Assembly: GCF_018069625.1 (NCBI RefSeq)
Contig: NZ_CP072941.1
Location: 1,984,001 to 2,048,000, forward strand
Direction of reading: 5' to 3'
Source: Streptomyces yatensis
GTDB lineage: Bacteria; Actinomycetota; Actinomycetes; Streptomycetales; Streptomycetaceae
DNA length: 64,000 nt
Shown here: piece by piece, positions 1 to 7,138 of the stretch
Layout of the letters: every line of letters begins with the position of its first letter
How positions within the stretch are numbered: the stretch's first letter is position 1
The notes under the pieces: generated by a model
Databases searched by the model: none
The model's input: the letters and a program-made list of their open reading frames with translations, nothing else
Told to the model about the DNA's origin: nothing
Position numbers and translations under genes: made by a program

Positions 1-1
1 C

Positions 2-412
2 GCGGTGCGCGGTGCCGTCCGCCAGGGCGTGGTGGACTACCTGCTCAAGCCCTTCGACTACGAGGATCTGCAGCCCCGCCTCGAACGCTATGCGACCCAG
101 CGTGGACGGCTGCTCACCACGGTCGTCCGTGGTCAGGCGGATGTGGACCGGGTCCTGGCCGGGGCGTTCGCGCCTCCGGCGGGCGGCGCCCTCCCGAAGG
201 GCCTGAGTGTGGAGACGGCCCAGCTCGTCGAGCGTGCCCTCCGCGAAGCGGACGGCACCGTCTCCGCCGCCGAGGCGGCCACCACGATCGGCATCTCCCG
301 GGTCAGCGCCCGCCGTTATCTGGAGTACTTCCACGCCACCGGCACCGCCGACGTCGCTCTGCGCTACGGCACCACCGGCCGCCCGGAGCGCCGCTACACC
401 TGGCGGGCGTAG
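2..412 (+). CDS. Response regulator, CitB/DcuR type (3' part only)
   Basis: The gene enters from the left edge, so its start and phospho-acceptor Asp are not visible. The visible part begins in the end of the receiver domain: the motif LLKPF (about residue 20 of the fragment) holds the conserved Lys-Pro of beta5. A linker follows, then a C-terminal helix-turn-helix (GISRVSARRYLEYF) of the kind found in CitB/DpiA/DcuR regulators of carboxylate uptake. Such regulators answer a membrane kinase that senses citrate or C4-dicarboxylates and usually control a nearby transporter. The broken MHS transporter just downstream fits that role. The partner kinase is presumably upstream, outside the window. 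Family assignment is firm; the ligand is inference. Confidence 0.85.
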   Translation, partial: AVRGAVRQGVVDYLLKPFDYEDLQPRLERYATQRGRLLTTVVRGQADVDRVLAGAFAPPAGGALPKGLSVETAQLVERALREADGTVSAAEAATTIGISRVSARRYLEYFHATGTADVALRYGTTGRPERRYTWRA

Positions 413-544
413 CAACCCCGGTCCGGTGCACGCCGGTTCGCATCCGGCCCGGCGGACGGCGACACGTGGCGAGACGGCCGAACGAGCCTTGTCATGACCC
501 TTGACGCGGCTCGGCGCGTCCATCAAGATCCCACTGGAACCGAT

Positions 545-700
545 TCCGTGACTCCTCCACCCCTTGATGGGGGTGGCTTTTCGCTAGGCCGGTTGGGCTT
601 CGCGACGGACCAGCCCGGCCCGTAGAACGTTGATCGCTCCCGCTGTGTCGGCGTGTATGTTGTGGCCGCACGAGACGCAGTGGAACTTTTCCTGTGTGGG
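545..700 (-). ncRNA. Candidate omegaRNA (TnpB guide RNA) at the tnpB 3' end
   Basis: TnpB proteins of IS605-type elements use a guide RNA made from the 3' end of tnpB and the right end of the element, with the guide supplied by the flanking DNA. Here this would be a minus-strand RNA covering the last ~110 bp of tnpB and the hairpin at 557–576, and reading into the flank left of about 555. The placement rests on the known layout of the family and the intact tnpB. I cannot fold it or fix its ends, so the coordinates are a guess. Confidence 0.3.
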
Positions 701-1792
701 CCGGTTCTCCTTGGCGGTGTGCCTACATGCGGGGCACCGCCGGGAGGTGTTGCGGGGGTCCACGGCCATCACTTCCCGTCCGGCGCTTTCAGCCTTGGCG
801 TTCAGGATCGCGAGGAACACCCCCCATCCGGCATCGGCGATCGAGCGGTTCAGCCCGGCCTTCGAACTGGCCCCGTTGGGCAGGAAGTTGCCCGGCTGGT
901 TGGGGTCGGGCTTCGGGGCAGGGGCCTTGCTCATGTTGCGGATCTTGAGGTCTTCGTACGCGATGAAGTCGTGCTCACGGACCAGGTTGAGGGCGGTCTT
1001 GTGCGCGTGGTCGAGGCGCTGGCGCCGGACCTTGCCGTGGAGCTTGGCTACCTTCTCCACGGCACGCTGGTGGTTGGCAGTCCGATCGTAGGCCTTGCGG
1101 CGCGGAGACAGCGCCCGTTGAGCGGCTTCGAGCTTCTCGGCAGCCTTCCTGCCGTGGCGCGGGTTGGAGACGAAGGAGCCGCTCGAGTCGGCGAGGAAGT
1201 TGGCGATCCCCAGATCGATACCGACCACCGAGCCGGTCGGCGCAAGCGGTTCGGGCCGGGCCTGCTCGGCGGTCAGCACAACGAACCACTTACGGCCCTC
1301 GCGCTTGACGGACACGGTCTTGACGTTGCCGACAACTGCCCGGTGCTGGTGCACCTTTACATGCCCGACGCCTTGAAATCGGACGCGGGTAACGGGGGCG
1401 TGCGGGGTGGAATCCCAGCGGCAGCCGTCGCCGTCCTTGGGAAAGTCGACCGTATCGAACCAGTTGACCCCGCGAAAGCGCGGATAACCGGGTATCTCGC
1501 CAGATTTGACCCGCCGGAAGAATGCCGCGAACGCTTTGTCGAGACGGCGCAGCGTCGCCTGCTGCGAGGAGAAGGACCAGCGCCCCTGACACTCCGGGTC
1601 GCATGCCCGGATCTCCTTGAGCTGCGCGGACTGTATCCCGTACGCGATGTTCGTCTTCGACGGGTGCCGGTAGGCGTCGCGGCGTTCCTGCAACGCCCCG
1701 TTGTACAGCGAGCAGTGATCGCGCAGCATCTCGCCGAGCGCCTGCTCCTGCCGGACGGTGGGCCGCATGAGGAACTTGTACGCCCGGATCAT
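584..1792 (-). CDS. tnpB: TnpB RNA-guided nuclease (IS605 accessory protein)
   Basis: A 402-residue protein of usual TnpB length. The start is the ATG at 1792, seven bases after a strong AGGAGGT-like site; the reading frame stays open upstream but that part overlaps tnpA. The RuvC triad appears intact: Asp in GIDLG (about residue 192), Glu in YEDLK (about 280) and Asp in HADTAGA (about 384). A zinc ribbon with two CxxC pairs (CPAC at about 349 and CVSC) lies between the last two. TnpB is a programmable DNA nuclease, ancestral to Cas12, that cuts the empty donor site and so helps the element persist. No frameshift or stop is seen, so it may be active. Confidence 0.93.
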   Translation of the reverse strand: MIRAYKFLMRPTVRQEQALGEMLRDHCSLYNGALQERRDAYRHPSKTNIAYGIQSAQLKEIRACDPECQGRWSFSSQQATLRRLDKAFAAFFRRVKSGEIPGYPRFRGVNWFDTVDFPKDGDGCRWDSTPHAPVTRVRFQGVGHVKVHQHRAVVGNVKTVSVKREGRKWFVVLTAEQARPEPLAPTGSVVGIDLGIANFLADSSGSFVSNPRHGRKAAEKLEAAQRALSPRRKAYDRTANHQRAVEKVAKLHGKVRRQRLDHAHKTALNLVREHDFIAYEDLKIRNMSKAPAPKPDPNQPGNFLPNGASSKAGLNRSIADAGWGVFLAILNAKAESAGREVMAVDPRNTSRRCPACRHTAKENRPTQEKFHCVSCGHNIHADTAGAINVLRAGLVRREAQPA

Positions 1793-1842
1793 CCAGCCCA
1801 CCTCCTGCGTGCCGATTCCGTCAATCACACTAGACTTGGTGC

Positions 1843-2271
1843 ATGTCACCACGCTGGGACCCAAACCCCAAGGTGCGGCGCGGCCGTCACGTAGTCTACA
1901 ACCTTCACGCACATTTGGTGTTTCTCACCAAATACCGGCGGGATGTCTTCAACGACGAGATGCTGACGCGCTGCGCAGAGATCATGCGGGGCGTGTGCAC
2001 CGACTTCGGAGCGGACCTGATCGAGTTCAACGGTGAAGAGGACCATGTCCACCTGCTCGTGCTCTACCCACCGAAAGTCGCCCTCTCCAGCCTGGTCAAC
2101 AGCCTCAAGGGCGTCAGCTCGCGGTATCTGCGCGCCGAGTTCACCAGCCGCGTCGACCGCGCAACCATGCACGGCCGCTTCTGGTCCGGCTCCTACTTCG
2201 CCGGATCATGTGGCGGCGCACCACTTCAGATGGTGAAGGACTACATCGAGAACCAGAAGCGGCCTACCTGA
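1843..2271 (+). CDS. tnpA: IS200/IS605 Y1 transposase TnpA
   Basis: A 142-residue HUH/Y1 single-strand transposase of usual length. The metal-binding HVH motif (EEDHVHLLV) lies at residues 68–70, and the catalytic Tyr is in the helix MVKDYIENQK at residue 134. TnpA cuts and rejoins single-stranded element ends at subterminal hairpins during replication. It starts with ATG 50 bp from the divergent tnpB start, so both promoters must lie in or near 1793–1842, where a TAGACT box precedes the start. The protein looks complete and competent. Only about 20 bp separate its stop from the interrupted transporter, leaving little room for an element end beyond the gene. Confidence 0.93.
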   Translation: MSPRWDPNPKVRRGRHVVYNLHAHLVFLTKYRRDVFNDEMLTRCAEIMRGVCTDFGADLIEFNGEEDHVHLLVLYPPKVALSSLVNSLKGVSSRYLRAEFTSRVDRATMHGRFWSGSYFAGSCGGAPLQMVKDYIENQKRPT

Positions 2272-2290
2272 CCGTCACGACGAAGAGACA

Positions 2291-3547
2291 GAGAACTACG
2301 ACTTCGTCGCCTACGGCACCGCGTCCGCCCTGTATTTCGGCGACGCGTTCTTCCCCAACTCGGACCCGGTGGTCGGCACCCTGCTGGCCTTCGTCACCCT
2401 CGGCGTCGGCTTTCTGATGCGCCCGATCGGCGGGGCCATCGGCGGCTATCTCGGCGACCGCCACGGCCGTAAACCGGTCCTGGTCGCGGCCCTGTTGACG
2501 ATGGGCATCGCCACCGTCCTGATCGGCATGCTGCCCACCTACCAGCAGGTCGGGGTGTTCGCGCCCGTCCTGCTGGTGGTCATCCGCTGCATTCAGGGGC
2601 TGGCGTTCGGCGCCGAGTGGGGCAGCGCCGTGATGATGACGTACGAGCACGCGCCCCGCGCCCGCCGGGGCCTGTACTCGGCGATACCGCAGGCCGGAAA
2701 CCCGCTGGGCATCGCGCTCGCCAACATCGCCTTCCTGCTCTCCTCCACCCTCGACTCCGACTGGGCCTGGCGGCTGCCCTTCCTGGCCAGCGCCCTGCTG
2801 ATCGTGGCCGGAGTGGTCATCCGGATGAAGCTCACCGAGTCCCCGGAGTTCGAGGCCGCCAGGGCGAAGGGCACCACCGTCCGCAACCCGCTGCTCAGCG
2901 TGGTGCGCGAGGACTGGCGCAACATCCTGCGCATCATCGCCCTGCGCGTCGTGGAGTCCTGCGCCTACTACCTGACCGCCACCTATCTCCTGTCCTACAT
3001 CACCGACCGCGACTCGGGCGACCGTGGTGTGGCACTGGCCGGTGTGGTCACCGCCAGTCTGCTCGCCACCGCCACCACCGTGCTCTCCGGCGCGCTCACG
3101 GACCGCGTGGGCCGCCGCACGGTCTATCTCGTGGCCTGTGTGCTGGCCGCGGTCTTCGGCTTCCCGATGTTCCTGATGGCCAACTCCGGGGCTCCGGTGC
3201 TCCTCGTGCTGATCTTCCTGATCGGCATCGGGGTGATCCACGCGGCGCTGACGGGCACTCAAGCGGCCTGGTTCGCCGAGCTGTTCAACACCGCCACCCG
3301 CACCTCCGGGGCCTCGCTGGGCTACCAGACGGCGGCGTCGGTGGCCGGTTTCGCGCCGTTCCTCGCCGTCCTGCTCGCGGAGTCCTTCGGCTGGGCGGGC
3401 CCGGCCGGGCTCTATGTGTGCATCGCGCTGGTGGGACTCGCCGGTGTGCTGTCCACCCGCGAGACCTGGGGTCCCGGGCAGCGCACGGCCCTCGCAGCCG
3501 ATCAGCCGCGGCGCGTGGCCGACCGGGAGCGGCATCCTTCGCGCTGA
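2291..3547 (+). pseudogene. MHS-family MFS transporter, 5' end removed by the insertion sequence
   Basis: The product is a metabolite:H+ symporter of the shikimate/proline-betaine/citrate group. Transporter sequence is recognisable from ENYDFVAYG onward, the end of the first helix region, and continues through GDRHGRKP (the loop 2-3 signature) to about ten more membrane segments. The cytoplasmic N terminus and start of helix 1 are missing. The longest ORF would begin at an internal GTG (2369), inside helix 1, without a convincing ribosome site. The IS element lies directly upstream, and possible N-terminal codons remain near 494–550 on its far side. I therefore call it a broken gene. It was probably the target of the CitB-type regulator. 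Precise excision of the element could restore it. Confidence 0.75.
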
Positions 3548-3638
3548 GGGCAGCCGGTGAGCGGGGGTCCCTCGCACTGAGAGCAGCCGGGGAGCGTCGT
3601 CCCTCGCGCTGACGGCCGGCCGGTGAACGGCATCCCTC
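3541..3638 (+). repeat. Three 32–33-bp direct repeats spanning the transporter stop codon
   Basis: Units begin at 3541, 3574 and 3606 and share the pattern GCRCTGA…GCCGG.GA.CG…CCCTC. The first holds the transporter stop (TGA 3545–3547), and the same TGA recurs in each later copy at 3578 and 3610. A weaker copy precedes the stop inside the coding region (GACCGGGAGCGGCATCCTTC). The array lies between convergent genes, just before a strong terminator hairpin. Confidence 0.7.
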
Positions 3639-3672
3639 GCCGAGGAGTGGTCGGGGGCCCGGACACGGCGCC

Positions 3673-3723
3673 GGGCCCGCCGGTGCGTGCCGCGGTGACG
3701 CGGCCGCCCGCACCGGCGGGCCC
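3673..3723. terminator. Bidirectional terminator between convergent genes
   Basis: A perfect 15-bp inverted repeat: arm GGGCCCGCCGGTGCG at 3673–3687 and its complement at 3709–3723. The 21-nt loop contains a nested 6-bp stem (GCCGCG/CGCGGC). It lies between the plus-strand transporter and the minus-strand methyltransferase and would serve both. Confidence 0.75.
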
Positions 3724-3751
3724 ATGGCGGGCGGACGCCTGAGAAACGACG

Positions 3752-4567
3752 TCAGGGCTTGCGGGCCACCGCTCCGTACATGGCGATGTCCTCGTCCTTG
3801 ATGGTTTCGGTGGAGGTGCCGTCCGGGCGCCACTTGTGGACCTGGGTGAGGCCGGGCTCGACCAGATCGAGGCCGTCGAAGAACCGCTCGGCCTCGGCCT
3901 CGGTGCGCAGCCGCATGGGCATGTCGCGGGCCGCGTACTCGCGGGCGACCCGGGCCACCTCGTCCGGTGCGAAGTCGGCGGTGCCGATGGACATCGCCAG
4001 ATAGCTCCCGGAGGGCAGCGGCTCCAGGAGGCGGTTGACGATTCCGTAGGCGTCGTCCTTGTCCAGGACGAAGTGCACGATGGCGATGACCGTCAGGGCG
4101 ACCGGGCGGCCGAGGTCGAGGGTCTCGCGGAGCTCGGGGGCCTCCAGGATGGAGGCGGGCTCGCACATGTCCGCCTCGACGTAGGCGGTCCGGCCCTCGG
4201 GTGTGCTGGCGAGCAGCCCCTGGGAGAGGGTGAGGACGATGGGGTCGTTGTCCACGTAGACGACCCGGGAGTCCGGGGCGACCGCCTGGGCGATCTCATG
4301 GAGGTTGGGCGAGGTCGGGATGCCGGTCCCGATGTCGAGGAACTGCCGGATCCCCGCCTCTTCGGCCAGATAGCGCACGGCCCGGTTCATGAAGTCGCGG
4401 TTGGCCCGCATATGGATCGGGAGGGCGGGCCACTCCCGGGACATGGCGATGCCCGCTTCCTTGTCGGCCGGGTAGTAGTCCTTACCGCCGAGGATGTAGT
4501 CGTAGATACGTGCCGAATGCGCGTTCTCGGTGTCGATGCGGTCGGCCGACCATCCGTTGTCGCTCAA
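3752..4567 (-). CDS. SAM-dependent methyltransferase, DUF574 family
   Basis: A 271-residue protein of the DUF574/actinobacterial SAM methyltransferase family, recognised by the N-terminal signature ARIYDYILGGKDYYPAD, which these proteins carry close to the start, and by the Rossmann motif LDIGTGIPT (about residue 70). YVDNDPIV, a little further on, would bind SAM. The substrates of this family are unknown; members are numerous in Streptomyces. I choose the TTG at 4567 because a GGAGGGG site lies five bases upstream and the protein then begins SDNGWSADRID, as family members do; the frame is open further upstream without a signal. It follows the DUF397 gene on the same strand, but a hairpin separates them, so it is probably transcribed alone. 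Confidence 0.88.
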   Translation of the reverse strand: MSDNGWSADRIDTENAHSARIYDYILGGKDYYPADKEAGIAMSREWPALPIHMRANRDFMNRAVRYLAEEAGIRQFLDIGTGIPTSPNLHEIAQAVAPDSRVVYVDNDPIVLTLSQGLLASTPEGRTAYVEADMCEPASILEAPELRETLDLGRPVALTVIAIVHFVLDKDDAYGIVNRLLEPLPSGSYLAMSIGTADFAPDEVARVAREYAARDMPMRLRTEAEAERFFDGLDLVEPGLTQVHKWRPDGTSTETIKDEDIAMYGAVARKP

Positions 4568-4623
4568 GGCGTCCCCTCCCAGTGGATCGTCACGTGGATC
4601 GTCAGTTCGCTGTCGGTGTGGCC

Positions 4624-4663
4624 CCCCGTCCGTGCGGGGCCGGGCGGCCTCGCACGGACGGGG
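4624..4663 (-). terminator. Terminator downstream of the XRE–DUF397 operon
   Basis: A perfect 13-bp inverted repeat (CCCCGTCCGTGCG at 4624–4636 and its complement at 4651–4663) with a 14-nt loop lies 21 bp past the DUF397 stop, between it and the methyltransferase start. Confidence 0.7.
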
Positions 4664-4683
4664 AAGGTTGCGGTGCCGTGGCG

Positions 4684-4920
4684 CTAGCAGAGGAAGTCGG
4701 CGTCGCCCGCCTTCACCCCTGCCAGAAACCGGGTCATCTCGTTCGTGGTGAAAACCAGCGCGGGGCCCTCGGGGTCGGTCGACTGACGCAGCGCCACCCG
4801 CCCGTCGTGCAGCTTCTTGGCTTCGACGCAGGCGCCCCCGGCGTCGTCGCTCCACGGCTTGGACCAGCCCCTGGTGCCGAGATCGTGGGAGGGCATGCCG
4901 CTGCGTATGTGGTGGTGCAC
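4684..4920 (-). CDS. DUF397 small protein, partner of the upstream XRE regulator
   Basis: A 78-residue DUF397 protein. It has the usual core, with WSK near the N terminus, a segment CVEAKKLHDGRVALRQSTDPEGP, and the C-terminal FTTNEMTRFLAGVKAGDADFL. The GTG start at 4920 lies one base after the regulator's stop, with AAGGAG inside the end of the upstream gene, so the two are translationally coupled. DUF397 proteins nearly always sit beside XRE/DUF5753 regulators in Streptomyces (bldB/abaA/whiJ-type loci). They are thought to antagonise or modulate that regulator during development and antibiotic production. The pairing is clear; the mechanism is inference. Confidence 0.9.
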   Translation of the reverse strand: MHHHIRSGMPSHDLGTRGWSKPWSDDAGGACVEAKKLHDGRVALRQSTDPEGPALVFTTNEMTRFLAGVKAGDADFLC

Positions 4921-4921
4921 T

Positions 4922-5797
4922 TCAGAGCTCCTTGCGAATGGCGCCGAGGACGGCCTCGGTTTTCCTGGCGGGCACCGACTGGGCGCCCATCCGGTCCAGG
5001 ACCTCGCGATACACCACCACGTCTTCCTCCTTGTCCAGATACACCGCGCCGACCAGGCCGCTGAGGTAGACGATGTCGGGCAACTCCGCGGCCCTGAACC
5101 GGAAGACATGGAACGCACCGGCCCGCATGGCCGGATGCGGACCGCTTCCGAACGGCATGATCTGCACGGTCACATGAGGGAGGGCGCTGATCTCGATCAG
5201 GTGGTCGATCTGGGCGCGCATCACGGCCGCGCCGCCCACCGGCCACCTCAGCACGGTCTCGTCCATCACGACCCACAGCCGGGGAGGGGAATCCCGGGAC
5301 AGCAGTTCCTGGCGCTGCATGCGCAGGGCGACCCGGCGCTCGGTGGCCTCCGCCGGAGCGTGCGGGTTACCGGCGCTGAGCAGCGCACGGGCGTAGTCCT
5401 CGGTCTGCAGCAGCCCGTGGACGAACTGCGCCTCGTAGGCACGGATCTGAAGGGCCGCCTGCTCCAGGTTCAGATACGCGGCGAACCAGTCCGGCATCAC
5501 ATCGCGGTAGGTGTGCCACCAGCCGCGCTTGTTGGCCTCGCGGACCGACTTCAGGAAGGTGTCGATCTCATGCCGGTCGGTGACGCCGTAGGTCTGGAGC
5601 AGCTTCTCCACGTCCGCGAGCCTGAGCCGCGCCACCTTGGCGGCTTCCATCCTGCGGATCGTGGAGTGGCTGACCCCGATCGCCGCGCCCGCCTGGTCGT
5701 AGGTGAGGCCGGCGCGGGTCCGCAGCTCCTCCAGCTGCCTGCCGAGGATCATGCGGAGGACAGAGGGTGCACCGCCCCATGCGGATTCCGCGGCCAA
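4922..5797 (-). CDS. XRE-family DNA-binding regulator with DUF5753 domain
   Basis: A 291-residue regulator. An N-terminal helix-turn-helix (LTYDQAGAAIGVSHSTIRRME, about residues 35–55) is followed by a DUF5753 C-terminal domain of about 180 residues (from HTYRDVMPDWFAAYLNLEQ to the end), the standard WhiJ-like form. I choose the TTG at 5797 because GGGAGGT lies at correct spacing before it; a longer GTG start at 5815 would overlap that site. It forms an operon with the DUF397 gene and diverges from an ATP-binding regulator, the layout of the abaA/whiJ-type loci that affect sporulation and antibiotic production. Its operator is probably the TTGCAA pair in the shared upstream region. Confidence 0.9.
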   Translation of the reverse strand: MAAESAWGGAPSVLRMILGRQLEELRTRAGLTYDQAGAAIGVSHSTIRRMEAAKVARLRLADVEKLLQTYGVTDRHEIDTFLKSVREANKRGWWHTYRDVMPDWFAAYLNLEQAALQIRAYEAQFVHGLLQTEDYARALLSAGNPHAPAEATERRVALRMQRQELLSRDSPPRLWVVMDETVLRWPVGGAAVMRAQIDHLIEISALPHVTVQIMPFGSGPHPAMRAGAFHVFRFRAAELPDIVYLSGLVGAVYLDKEEDVVVYREVLDRMGAQSVPARKTEAVLGAIRKEL

Positions 5798-5879
5798 CGC
5801 TCTACCTCCCCACACCGGGCTTCACCGCTGCAGTCTGTCACGGTCGCCGGACCGGACAAGCGGAACCCCCGATGGCAAC

Positions 5880-5920
5880 TTGCAATTTCCAATTTACCGC
5901 TTGCAACTCGTTCGTTGCAC
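5880..5920. promoter_or_regulatory. Paired TTGCAA operator in the divergent control region
   Basis: Between the divergent XRE and ATPase genes lies an unusually AT-rich stretch. Two palindromic TTGCAA boxes (5880–5885 and 5901–5906) are exactly 21 bp apart, two helical turns, and a further GTTGCAC follows at 5914. Such spacing suits two dimers of a helix-turn-helix protein on one DNA face. The obvious candidate is the adjacent XRE regulator acting on both promoters. No binding data are available here. Confidence 0.5.
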
Positions 5921-6042
5921 CTGTCACAGTGGTCACACCGTCCGATCACGGTGGGAACGCTTGCGTGGGTACGTCCGTAGGCACTGCGCAGTGCGGGAAC
6001 GGCACGGTCCATGACGCGCAGGCAGACGAAAGGCGGCCGCTC

Positions 6043-6504
6043 GTGGCTCCCCTCGCCCTCCCCCTGACTCCCCTTCGGACGTCCCGGGAGCGGGACACGC
6101 ATCCGGCGGTCGCCTTACGGCTGCCGGCCATCGCCTCCTCGGTGAGCACGGTGCGCACGGCCGTGCGCGAGCGGCTGCTCGCCTGGGGCATCGGCGCCCA
6201 TGTGCGCGACGACGCACTCCTCGTGGTCTCCGAGCTGGTCACCAACGTGATCACACATACCCTCAGCGATCATGTGGAGTGCAGGCTGAGCATCCGCGCG
6301 GGACATCTGCGCCTCGAGGTCGAGGAAGAGATCCGGGCCCACACCCTCCCCGCGCCGCGCACCCCCGACCCCGATGAGCACGGCGGACGAGGGCTGCTGC
6401 TGGTCGGCGCGGTGAGCAGCGCCTGGGGCGTCCGGGACGCCCCGCACGGGCCGGGTCGGATCATCTGGGCCGAGCTGCCGGCGCGCACGGAAGAGTGTCA
6501 CTGA
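6043..6504 (+). CDS. ATP-binding regulatory protein (HATPase_c_2, anti-sigma-like)
   Basis: A 153-residue GHKL-type ATPase domain protein like SpoIIAB/RsbW. The N box is ELVTNVITH (about residue 64) and the G box DEHGGRGLLLV (about residue 111). In Streptomyces these proteins accompany XRE/DUF397 pairs and may be protein kinases or sequestering partners of regulators. The frame is open back to 5767, but the 5870–5950 stretch looks like AT-rich control DNA, so I place the start at GTG 6043, nine bases after GAAAGG; ATG 5872 is the alternative. A TTA leucine codon at 6115–6117 makes translation likely to depend on the bldA tRNA, so the product may appear only in late growth. Confidence 0.8.
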   Translation: MAPLALPLTPLRTSRERDTHPAVALRLPAIASSVSTVRTAVRERLLAWGIGAHVRDDALLVVSELVTNVITHTLSDHVECRLSIRAGHLRLEVEEEIRAHTLPAPRTPDPDEHGGRGLLLVGAVSSAWGVRDAPHGPGRIIWAELPARTEECH

Positions 6505-6507
6505 CTG

Positions 6508-6954
6508 ATGGACCGACAGTTTGTCGCCCCCGAGGCGCCATCACTCAGCGCGCCCAACCGCTGGCGAGGCCACGGCGGCCGGCTGTGCCTGCCGGACGGA
6601 CTGCCCGCCAGGCTGGGATACGACGCGGTGGGGATGCCCGCGGACATCGGCCGGCGGGTCATGAAGTGCCTGCCCCGCATCGGCTGTGTCTTCGCCGACG
6701 ATCACCGGTGGTGGTGGATCGTGCCGTCCGGATCGCATATCGACGTCGCCTGGCCGTCGTTCACCAGCTATGCGGTCGGGGCCCAGATGACCGACGTGAG
6801 CGCCTGCTCCCGCCTCCCGCGCCTGGTCCATCATCCCCAGGACGACTCGCCGTACACGCCGCCGATTCCGCTGTACTTCATGACCTGCCATATCGCCGGT
6901 ATCCGGCCCCACTGGTCACCGGGGGACGCCACCGGGCCGTCCCGAGCGGTGTGA
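6508..6954 (+). CDS. Conserved hypothetical protein
   Basis: A 148-residue protein that I cannot assign to a functional family. It starts with ATG three bases after the ATPase stop and is surely co-transcribed with it. It is soluble, with no signal peptide or membrane segment, and is rich in Trp, Pro and Cys (RIGCVFADDHRWWWIVPSG; YFMTCHIAG). Similar small proteins next to ATP-binding regulators are common in Streptomyces, but I know of no function. Codon use resembles that of its neighbours, so it is likely a real gene. Confidence 0.7.
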   Translation: MDRQFVAPEAPSLSAPNRWRGHGGRLCLPDGLPARLGYDAVGMPADIGRRVMKCLPRIGCVFADDHRWWWIVPSGSHIDVAWPSFTSYAVGAQMTDVSACSRLPRLVHHPQDDSPYTPPIPLYFMTCHIAGIRPHWSPGDATGPSRAV

Positions 6955-7009
6955 GCCGGACCGTACCGCCCCCCGCACGCTGATGCTCCGCACGAGGCCC
7001 AGCAAGGCC

Positions 7010-7035
7010 GACAACGTTGTCCCAGCTATGGACAA
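7010..7035. promoter_or_regulatory. LacI-type palindrome upstream of the GH2 gene
   Basis: GACAACGTTGTC at 7010–7021 is a perfect 12-bp palindrome with the central CG typical of LacI-family operators. It overlaps a second inverted repeat, TTGTCC-N7-GGACAA (7017–7035). Both lie 100–130 bp before the GH2 start, where an operator controlling sugar-induced expression would be expected. No LacI gene lies in this window. Confidence 0.45.
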
Positions 7036-7138
7036 ACACCGGTTGTGAATGCTCTGGTATTCGTGCAGCAAGTGTTCCCTGTGGAAGAGTTCCGCCGCCC
7101 ACCGGGCGGCGGCGCCAACCGGACCATGGAGCAGCAGC

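Larger units (their letters stand above)
555..2290 (-). mobile_element. IS200/IS605-family insertion sequence with divergent tnpB and tnpA
   Basis: The element carries an intact Y1 tyrosine transposase (tnpA, plus strand) and an intact TnpB nuclease (tnpB, minus strand), transcribed away from each other from about 50 bp. Beyond the tnpB 3' end, at 557–576, lies a perfect 7-bp hairpin (CCACCCC, loop TTGATG, GGGGTGG) that suits the right end of this family. The other end must lie between the tnpA stop (2271) and about 2291, where transporter coding sequence resumes. This family makes no target duplication and has no terminal inverted repeats, so the exact ends cannot be fixed from sequence alone; both coordinates are approximate. 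It sits inside the 5' part of an MHS transporter gene. Confidence 0.8.

Noticed and set aside
2283..2312. A 7-bp inverted repeat GACGAAG…CTTCGTC as the element's other end hairpin
   Set aside because: The right arm lies in conserved transporter codons (YDFV), so it is probably chance. The element's end is left approximate.
2369..3547. Functional transporter starting at GTG 2369
   Set aside because: Such a protein would begin inside the first membrane helix, lose conserved residues and lack a ribosome site.
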